Source of the DNA: an uncultured Oscillospiraceae bacterium
GTDB lineage: Bacteria > Bacillota > Clostridia > Oscillospirales > Oscillospiraceae
Assembly: GCA_904420435.1 (NCBI GenBank)
Contig: CAJFVK010000013.1
Location: 1-40,223, forward strand
Direction: 5' to 3'
DNA length: 40,223 bases
In this document: piece after piece, positions 34,911 to 40,223 of the stretch
How positions within the stretch are numbered: position 1 is the stretch's first letter
Layout of the letters: the number at the start of each line of letters is the position of its first letter
Notes under the pieces: generated by a model
The model's database searches: none
Told to the model about the DNA's origin: nothing
Seen by the model: the letters and a program-made list of their open reading frames with translations, nothing else
Made by a program: the position numbers and the translations under genes

Positions 34911-37130
34911 TTACGTTCCCGAGCGCAGGTACAGGGACCGGGCCACGTCCCGGTTCACCCGCTCCCGCTCCAGCAGGCGCTCCACCGCCTCCGGGTCCCG
35001 CTTCCGCTCCACCGCCCGGTCAATCAGGCCGCAGAGGTTCTCCCCGGTCAGGTCCTCCAGCTTCTCAAAGAGGTCCTCCCCAATATACCGGAGGAAGGCG
35101 CTGACCTTGGGATCGTAGACGATGCCCACCAGGGGCACGCCCTGGCCGGCGGCAAAGATCAGCGCGTGGAGGCGCATGGACACCACCACCCGCATCCGGT
35201 TGAGGAGCCCGGCGATCACCGCCGGGTCCTCCGGCTTGTCGATGAGATGGTGGGGCACCGCCAGCCCCTCCGCCGCCAGGCGGATGGCCTCCGGGTCCTT
35301 GAACTTCTCCACCGCCAGGAACACCGGCGTCAGGCCGTGGGCCTCATAGGCGTGGGCCGCCGCAGCCCGGATGGCTGGCAGCTTCTTCTCGTACCCCTTC
35401 CAGGGGCGCAGGGCGAAGCAGATGTACTGCCCGTCCAGAGGGACCCGATGGGAGAGCATGGCGCTGTCTACCTTTTCCGCCGGCGCCGGCGGCAGGGTCA
35501 GGGCCGGGTCCGCCGATAGGTAGACCTCCTTCTTGTCCACCCCCATGGCCCGCAGCTCCGCCAGGGAGTCCGGCTCCCGGAGGGTGATGGCGTCCACAAA
35601 GCGGTTCATGGTCTTGGCGGACAGGCGCCTGTGGTTGGCCCGGAGCACCGGCCCGATGCCGCAGCCGTACATCATCACCTGGTTGCCCCGGCGCTTGGCG
35701 GCCCGCATGTTGTAGAGGTAGTACCACAGGGACCGCCGGCTGGTCACATCCTGGATCAGGCTGCCGCCGCCGCTGATATAGAGCCGGGTCCTTTTCATCC
35801 GCCGGGCCCACCGGGGGAAAGCGAAGGTGTGGACGGCGTCCACCCGGTACATGAGCTTGGTCCGCATGGGCCGGCGGGACAGGACCGTGATGGGCATATA
35901 GGGGGCGATCTCCCGCATCTCTTGGATGATGGCCCGCAAAATGGCGTCGTCCCCGGCGTTCTCCTTGCCGTAGGCCCCACAGATCAGCGTCCCGTCCCGG
36001 CGGCTCTTAGGCCGGCTGTGGCGGCGGAGGATGTCCTCGTAGATCTCCAGCTGGGTGCTGATGGTCTTCTCCAGGGAGAACTGGGACGCCGCCTTCTCAA
36101 AGAGCTTCTCCCCCAGGGCCCGGCGCAGGGGCTCGTCCTCCGCCAGGCGGAGGAGATAGCGGCCCAGGGTCTCCGCGTCCCCGGGGGTAAAGAGCAGGCC
36201 GTTGACCGCGTGGTCGATGAGGTAGGGCACGCCGCCCACCCGGGTGCTGACGGTGGCTAGCTTGTACCTGGCCCCCTCGGTGAGGGCGTAGGGGAAGGTT
36301 TCGCTCAGGGAGGTCAGGGTGTTGATATCCAGCGCCTGGTAGAAGCTGTCCATATCCGTCAGCCAGCCGGCGAAGCAGACCTTGTCCGCCACCCCCAGCT
36401 CCTCCGCCAGCTTTCCCAGCGCCTCCCGCTCCTGGCCGTCCCCGGCGATGACCAGCCGGAGCTTTTCGCAGCGCCCCGCCGCCTGGGCAAAGCCCCGGAT
36501 CAGGGTGGCCATGTCTTTTACCGGGTTTAGGCGGGCGGCGATGCCCACCACCACGCTGTCCGGCTCCACCTGGGCCCCCAGGCCCCGGAGGTAGGCCGTC
36601 CGGTCGGCGAGGGTGGGCTTGGCGTCAAAGACCAGGCCGTTATAGATGGCGTAGAACTTCTGGGGCGGGAAATTCCGGGAGATCAGCAGGTCCACCATGG
36701 CGTCGGACACGCCGATGTAGTAGTCGAACCGCCGCAGGGCCAGGGCGTTGATGTTGCCGTAGGTCAGCCGTCCCAGGGGGCGGCCCAGGTAGTCCAGCTT
36801 GTAGTCGCTGTGGACCGTGGTCACCACCGGAAGGCCCGAGGGCCGGCGCAGCAAGGCCCCCATCATGTTGGCCCGGGAGCCGTGGCAGTGGATGATGTCG
36901 AAGCCGCCCTCCCGGATATAGTCCAGCAGCCGGCTGCGGACCTTCAGGATGTTCCGCCCTGCGAACACCTCCGTGGGGATCCCCATCTCCCGGGCCTCCT
37001 GGGCGAACTCCCCCTCCCGGAAGCACACCAACTGGGCGAATATACTCCGGTTCAGGTCCCTGAGCAGGGACAGCACGTGGGTTTTGGCGCCGCCGGTGTC
37101 GCCGCCGCTGATGAGATGGATCACCTTCAT
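34911..37130 (-). CDS. Glycosyltransferase (GT4) fused to CsaB-type pyruvyl transferase
   Basis: 739 aa from the ATG 37128-37130 behind AAGGAGTTTTTT. Residues 1-375 form a GT-B glycosyltransferase of family 4: HLISGGDTGGAKTHVLSLL at the start, IIHCHGSRANMMG, VVGIAARLNPVKD and the E-X7-E motif SLSETFPYALTEGA. From about residue 385 comes a polysaccharide pyruvyl transferase domain like CsaB: GAYGKENAGDDAILRAII, LYISGGGSLIQD, GCGIGPV, ITLREPDS, SADPALTL, and VVSMRLHALIFAAGQGVP near the end. CsaB adds pyruvate ketals to secondary wall polymers bound by SLH domains, so it probably serves the SLH protein at 8465-11038. Cytosolic face of the membrane. Confidence 0.93.
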   Translation of the reverse strand: MKVIHLISGGDTGGAKTHVLSLLRDLNRSIFAQLVCFREGEFAQEAREMGIPTEVFAGRNILKVRSRLLDYIREGGFDIIHCHGSRANMMGALLRRPSGLPVVTTVHSDYKLDYLGRPLGRLTYGNINALALRRFDYYIGVSDAMVDLLISRNFPPQKFYAIYNGLVFDAKPTLADRTAYLRGLGAQVEPDSVVVGIAARLNPVKDMATLIRGFAQAAGRCEKLRLVIAGDGQEREALGKLAEELGVADKVCFAGWLTDMDSFYQALDINTLTSLSETFPYALTEGARYKLATVSTRVGGVPYLIDHAVNGLLFTPGDAETLGRYLLRLAEDEPLRRALGEKLFEKAASQFSLEKTISTQLEIYEDILRRHSRPKSRRDGTLICGAYGKENAGDDAILRAIIQEMREIAPYMPITVLSRRPMRTKLMYRVDAVHTFAFPRWARRMKRTRLYISGGGSLIQDVTSRRSLWYYLYNMRAAKRRGNQVMMYGCGIGPVLRANHRRLSAKTMNRFVDAITLREPDSLAELRAMGVDKKEVYLSADPALTLPPAPAEKVDSAMLSHRVPLDGQYICFALRPWKGYEKKLPAIRAAAAHAYEAHGLTPVFLAVEKFKDPEAIRLAAEGLAVPHHLIDKPEDPAVIAGLLNRMRVVVSMRLHALIFAAGQGVPLVGIVYDPKVSAFLRYIGEDLFEKLEDLTGENLCGLIDRAVERKRDPEAVERLLERERVNRDVARSLYLRSGT

Positions 37131-37162
37131 AAAAAACTCCTTCGTTTCAAGGAAAATACCTC

Positions 37163-37191
37163 TTGTGGTCTTCCCCAAAATGCTATATAAT
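37163..37191 (+). promoter_or_regulatory. Promoter of the DUF4330 gene
   Basis: TTGTGG (37163-37168) and TATAAT (37186-37191), spacer 17 bp, 100 bp before the ATG. Confidence 0.6.
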
Positions 37192-37246
37192 GGATGACAC
37201 TGTGGCCGCCGGCCTTTTCTTCAGCGGCGGTCATGCAATCTGTCAT

Positions 37247-37276
37247 ATTATAGCCCCTGTATGCCGGGCGGGTCAA
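37247..37276 (-). promoter_or_regulatory. Promoter of the GT-CsaB gene
   Basis: TTGACC (37271-37276) and TATAAT (37247-37252) on the minus strand, spacer 18 bp. The -35 lies 15 bp from the DUF4330 start, so the two divergent transcripts overlap at their 5' ends. Confidence 0.6.
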
Positions 37277-37290
37277 GCGGAGGAAATCAA

Positions 37291-37764
37291 ATGTCCCAGA
37301 AAAAGTGGAAATTCAACGTCATTGATGTGATCGCTGTGGTGCTGATCCTGGCGGTCGCCGTGTTTCTTTTTACCAGGATCAGCGGATCCGACGACGGGGG
37401 GAGCCAGATGGTGGACATCCGGTACACCGTCCTGTGTCTGGAGCAGCCCAGCGAGGTCTATGACACGGTGCAGCAGTATCTCCCCAGCAGCCTGATGGCC
37501 TCCGGCACCCTCTACGGGCAGCAGGTCACCGGCGTATCCGCCACCCCCACCATGGTACTGGGGCCGGACGGCCAGTGGGTGGAGGATCCGAACCACATGG
37601 ACCTGGTCTTTACGGTGGAGGGGCAGATCGAGCGGGGCGCCGTCCTGGTGGCGACCGCGGGCACCCAGGAGATCCGCATCGGCAAAAAGATCATCCTCAA
37701 GACGGAGTACCTGGAATTTGAGGACGCCATCGTCACCAGCGTGGAGTACCCCGCCGGGGAGTAA
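37291..37764 (+). CDS. DUF4330-like membrane-anchored protein
   Basis: 157 aa, start ATG after GGAGGAAATCAA. One N-terminal membrane helix (about 11-28, VIAVVLILAVAVFLF) with the short positive MSQKKWKFN inside, so the remaining 125 residues are outside the membrane. The exported part is beta-rich: VDIRYTVLCLEQPSEVYDTV, VEGQIERGAVLVATAG and RIGKKIILKTEYLEFEDAIV. The DUF4330 assignment is by this pattern. Divergent from the GT-CsaB gene, suggesting a cell-envelope role. Confidence 0.75.
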   Translation: MSQKKWKFNVIDVIAVVLILAVAVFLFTRISGSDDGGSQMVDIRYTVLCLEQPSEVYDTVQQYLPSSLMASGTLYGQQVTGVSATPTMVLGPDGQWVEDPNHMDLVFTVEGQIERGAVLVATAGTQEIRIGKKIILKTEYLEFEDAIVTSVEYPAGE

Positions 37765-37793
37765 GGGATCGTTCCATCGAAAAGCGGCAGAAA

Positions 37794-37827
37794 GAGGCGC
37801 CCGTTCCTGTATGGGAACGGGCGCCTC
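37794..37827 (+). terminator. Hairpin after the DUF4330 gene
   Basis: A 14-bp perfect stem (37794-37807 with 37814-37827), loop TGTATG, about 30 bp past the stop. The 180 bp from here to the ZIP gene show nothing recognisable. Confidence 0.65.
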
Positions 37828-38009
37828 TCAGCGTGTCTAAGAACTCCCACCAGAAGGAAAAGGCAGCGCGGAACAGGGGGAGCTCCAGGGGACAGAAACC
37901 GTCTCAAATGAAATCAAATCCCCCGCAAAACAGGGACTTTCCCACAGCGAAGCAGCGGGAAAGGTACGGCATTTTTTATTCGCCGGCGCTGCCGCAGGCC
38001 CCTGTCCCC

Positions 38010-38810
38010 TCACAGGAACAGCAGCAGGCTCACCGCCATGACCATCATGCCGGAGATCAGGCCGTAGATGGACAGGTGGTGCTCCCCGTACTCCCGGGCC
38101 GCCGGCAGCAGCTCGTCAAAGGAGATGAAGACCATGATCCCCGCAACGCCGGCAAAGATCGCGCCAAAGACCACATCGTTCATAATCGGCGTCAGCAGCA
38201 GCCAGCCGATCAGCGCCCCCAGGGGCTCGGCCAGGCCGGAGAGGAAGGAGTAGCGGAAGGCCTTCCCCTTGGAGCCGGTGGCCTGGTAGATGGGGACGGA
38301 CACGGCGATGCCCTCGGGAATATTGTGGATGGCGATAGCCGCCACAATGGGGATCGCCACGCTGGGCTCCTGGAGGGCGGACACAAAGGTGGCCAGCCCC
38401 TCCGGAAAGTTGTGGACCGCAATGGCCAGGGCCGTCATGACCCCCATCCGCATGAGCTTTGCCGGCCGGGGCGCCCCCTCCTGCTCCAGCTCTACCTGCT
38501 TCACCTCGTGGGGGTTCTCCTCTGAGGGGATCAGCTTGTCGATCACCGCGATCACAAGCATCCCGCCGAAGAAGGCGATCACCGTGGCCCAGCTGCCCCA
38601 CCGCTGCCCCAGGGCGGCGGTCAGGGTTTCCTGGGCGGTGGCGAAAATTTCAATCATGGACACGTAGACCATCACCCCGGCGGAAAAGCCCAGACTCACG
38701 GACAGGAACTTCCTGTTGGTCCGCCTGGCCGCAAAGGCGATGCAGCTGCCGATGCCGGTGCTGAGCCCGGCAATCAGGGTCAGCAGGAAAGCATAGAGAA
38801 CATTGCGCAA
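38010..38810 (-). CDS. zupT: ZIP-family metal transporter (ZupT-like)
   Basis: 266 aa, eight predicted membrane helices. Imports Zn2+ or other divalent metals. The two metal-site helices carry HNFPEG (133-138) and HNIPEG (162-167), as in bacterial ZupT; the cytosolic loop around 98-115 is short and acidic. Start ATG 38808-38810; the upstream GGGAGGGACAACTTT supplies the ribosome-binding site. The promoter is followed at once by a perfect palindrome, so metal-dependent repression is likely. Confidence 0.92.
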   Translation of the reverse strand: MRNVLYAFLLTLIAGLSTGIGSCIAFAARRTNRKFLSVSLGFSAGVMVYVSMIEIFATAQETLTAALGQRWGSWATVIAFFGGMLVIAVIDKLIPSEENPHEVKQVELEQEGAPRPAKLMRMGVMTALAIAVHNFPEGLATFVSALQEPSVAIPIVAAIAIHNIPEGIAVSVPIYQATGSKGKAFRYSFLSGLAEPLGALIGWLLLTPIMNDVVFGAIFAGVAGIMVFISFDELLPAAREYGEHHLSIYGLISGMMVMAVSLLLFL

Positions 38811-38823
38811 AGTTGTCCCTCCC

Positions 38824-38880
38824 TTATAGTTAGTCTTTACTAACTATAAATACCATACGCCTTTTTCCCTCTGTTGTCAA
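38824..38880 (-). promoter_or_regulatory. ZIP gene promoter with 26-bp palindromic operator
   Basis: TTGACA (38875-38880) and TATGGT (38852-38857) on the minus strand, 17 bp apart. Directly downstream, 38824-38849 is a perfect 11-bp inverted repeat, TTATAGTTAGT-CTTT-ACTAACTATAA, covering the start point. Layout and AT-rich arms suit a metal-sensing repressor of the DtxR/MntR or Fur group; which one is not decided. Confidence 0.8.
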
Positions 38881-38994
38881 CAGGGATTGCCAGGCGCGGG
38901 AATCCTCCGGCGGATCCAGCGGTAGCATGCCCGGAAGGGCGCCCCTTCATCCAGAAACTCCCGGCCCGACCGCAGGTTTCCTCCCCGTTTCCTG

Positions 38995-40023
38995 TTACAA
39001 AAAGCGGTACACGGTGGTCTGGCGATAGACCTGTCCGGGCCGGAGAACCACCGGGCCCCACTGAGGGTGGTTGGGGCTGTCCGGCGGCAGCTGGGTTTCC
39101 AGGCACACCGCCTCCCGGGGCCCGTAGGGCGCCCCGCTCTTGGTGTCCCGCTCCTGGCACAGGCCATTGGCCGTGTAGAGCTGCAAGCCCGGCTGGGTGG
39201 TCCAGGTCTCCATGGCGATGCCGGTCCGGTCCCCGGTGAGCCGGGCCGCCAGGGCCAGCTCGCCGGTCCCCCGGAGCAGGAAATTGTGGTCATACCCGCC
39301 GGCCAGGCACAGCTGGGGATGATCCGCTCCGATATCCCGGCCCAGGGGCCTCTCCTGCCGGAAATCGAAGGGCGTCCCCTCCACCGGCGCGGAGAGGGCC
39401 GTGGGCAGGCTGTCCCCGTCCACCGGGGTATAGGCCTCCGCCGCCAGCCACAGCCGGTGGCCCAGGACACTGCCGCCGCCGTTGAGGTTAAAATAGCTGT
39501 GGTTGGTGAGATTGCAGACCGTGGCCTTGTCGCAGACTGCCTGATAGCGGATCTCCAGGGCCCCCGGCGTCAGGGTATAGGTAACGGAGGCGTCCATGGT
39601 CCCGGGGTAGCCGTTGGCCCCGTCCTCCTCCCGAAGGGTGAGGGTCACCGCGCTCTCCCCGGACTGGACCGCGTCGAACACCCGGAAGCTCCAGCCCGCC
39701 GGCCCCCCGTGGAGCTGCTTGCTCCCCTCGTTGCAGGCCAGGTCATATCGACATCCGTCTATGCTGAAACCGCCGTTCCCGATCCGGTTGGCGCAGCGGC
39801 CCACAATGGCCCCCAGGTAGGCGGCATCCGCCTCATAGCCCTCTACCGTGGTGCAGCCCAGCACCACGTCCACCAGCTCTCCAGCCGGTCCCGGCACCCG
39901 CAGCGCCGCCAGGCGGCCGCCGTAGGTGAGGACTTCCGCCTCCATCTCTCCGCTGCGCAGCAGGAGCTTGTCCACCTGCCGGCCGTCCCTGGTCACGCCA
40001 AAGGGTCTTCTCTCCACTGACAT
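38995..40023 (-). CDS. galM: Aldose 1-epimerase (mutarotase)
   Basis: 342 aa from the ATG 40021-40023 (GGGGAGAGGCGCGT upstream; weak ribosome-binding site). It interconverts alpha and beta anomers of galactose and glucose. Motifs: GCTTVEGY, GAIVGRCANRIGNGGFSIDG, LHGGPAGWSFRVFD, NLTNHSYFNLNG with the catalytic His, GGYDHNFLL and the C-terminal CLETQLPPDSPNHPQ with the catalytic Glu. It follows an upstream gene outside the window or starts a transcript just beyond the hairpin at 40056. Confidence 0.93.
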   Translation of the reverse strand: MSVERRPFGVTRDGRQVDKLLLRSGEMEAEVLTYGGRLAALRVPGPAGELVDVVLGCTTVEGYEADAAYLGAIVGRCANRIGNGGFSIDGCRYDLACNEGSKQLHGGPAGWSFRVFDAVQSGESAVTLTLREEDGANGYPGTMDASVTYTLTPGALEIRYQAVCDKATVCNLTNHSYFNLNGGGSVLGHRLWLAAEAYTPVDGDSLPTALSAPVEGTPFDFRQERPLGRDIGADHPQLCLAGGYDHNFLLRGTGELALAARLTGDRTGIAMETWTTQPGLQLYTANGLCQERDTKSGAPYGPREAVCLETQLPPDSPNHPQWGPVVLRPGQVYRQTTVYRFL

Positions 40024-40055
40024 ACGCGCCTCTCCCCTCTCTTTTTTGTGCTGGG

Positions 40056-40085
40056 AGGCCCCCGGCAGTCTGATGCCGGGGGCCT
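40056..40085 (-). terminator. Hairpin upstream of galM
   Basis: A 12-bp stem (40056-40067 with 40074-40085), 6-nt loop, 32 bp before the galM start. Possibly the terminator of a gene beyond the window. No T-run. The last 138 bases of the window hold no feature I can name. Confidence 0.45.
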
Positions 40086-40223
40086 TCTCTGGTCTGTCTG
40101 CTGCGGGGCCCTTTTGCCCCTGCTCCAAGGTTTTCGCCTCCGGCGAAAACGCTTGCACGCGCCTCCCGGCGCGGCCATGCGCGGCTGCGCTCTCTCGGGA
40201 AATCTTTGCTTCTACTCCACCGT

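Noticed and set aside
40086..40223. Possible tRNA or gene start at the right edge
   Set aside because: No cloverleaf, T-loop motif or coding pattern could be found on either strand.

Overview
High-GC Firmicutes chromosome. The str operon (an L7Ae-like gene, rpsL, rpsG, fusA, tuf), the adjacent dnaG-rpoD pair, strong AGGAGG ribosome-binding sites, an SLH-domain surface protein and a CsaB-type pyruvyl transferase all point to Clostridia, most likely Oscillospiraceae (Flavonifractor/Oscillibacter-like). The taxon is inferred; no rRNA gene is present. I found no tRNA, rRNA or CRISPR array.

Layout. (1) 1-7512, minus strand: information-processing core. tuf (cut by the window edge), fusA, rpsG, rpsL and the L7Ae-like gene form the str operon behind a TTGACG/TATAAT promoter; rpoD and dnaG overlap by 8 bases. 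(2) 7659-15720: a yjdF gene behind a candidate yjdF riboswitch, a secreted SLH protein, a divergent PucR-type regulator / UroD-family methyltransferase-like pair, and an N-acyl-D-amino-acid deacylase-type amidohydrolase. (3) 16530-34476: a 17.9-kb integrative element inserted in a two-domain P-loop ATPase gene (PRK06851-like). The 3' part of that gene lies at 15731-16529 and the 5' part at 34475-34746, both on the minus strand. A large serine recombinase lies 80 bp inside the left end. Both ends can be placed to the base: they share only the dinucleotide TG, the element arms form an inverted repeat around it, and joining the flanks restores the reading frame through a His codon. (4) 34861-40223: a glycosyltransferase-CsaB fusion and a divergent DUF4330 protein, a ZIP metal transporter behind a perfect 11-bp palindrome, and aldose 1-epimerase.

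Inside the element there are no phage structural or conjugation genes. Cargo consists of a class-M (SirTM-like) sirtuin divergent from a BirA biotin ligase, a DUF3592-like membrane protein, a DASS anion transporter plus FAD oxidoreductase operon with a divergent LysR regulator, two cytidylate-kinase-like genes flanking a promoter-to-terminator unit that looks like a structured ~226-nt RNA, a run of small signalling-like genes (IreB-like protein, two degenerate receiver proteins), an HxlR regulator with its own palindrome, a secreted stalk-domain protein, a zone of decayed gene fragments, a LytTR response regulator and a NagD-like phosphatase.

How the genes may fit together: the CsaB fusion would pyruvylate the wall polymer that SLH domains bind, which links region 4 to the SLH protein in region 2. 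Before insertion the minus-strand order was GT-CsaB, PRK06851-like ATPase, amidohydrolase. Positions come from reading the sequence by eye; family names rest on motif recognition, not on searches.
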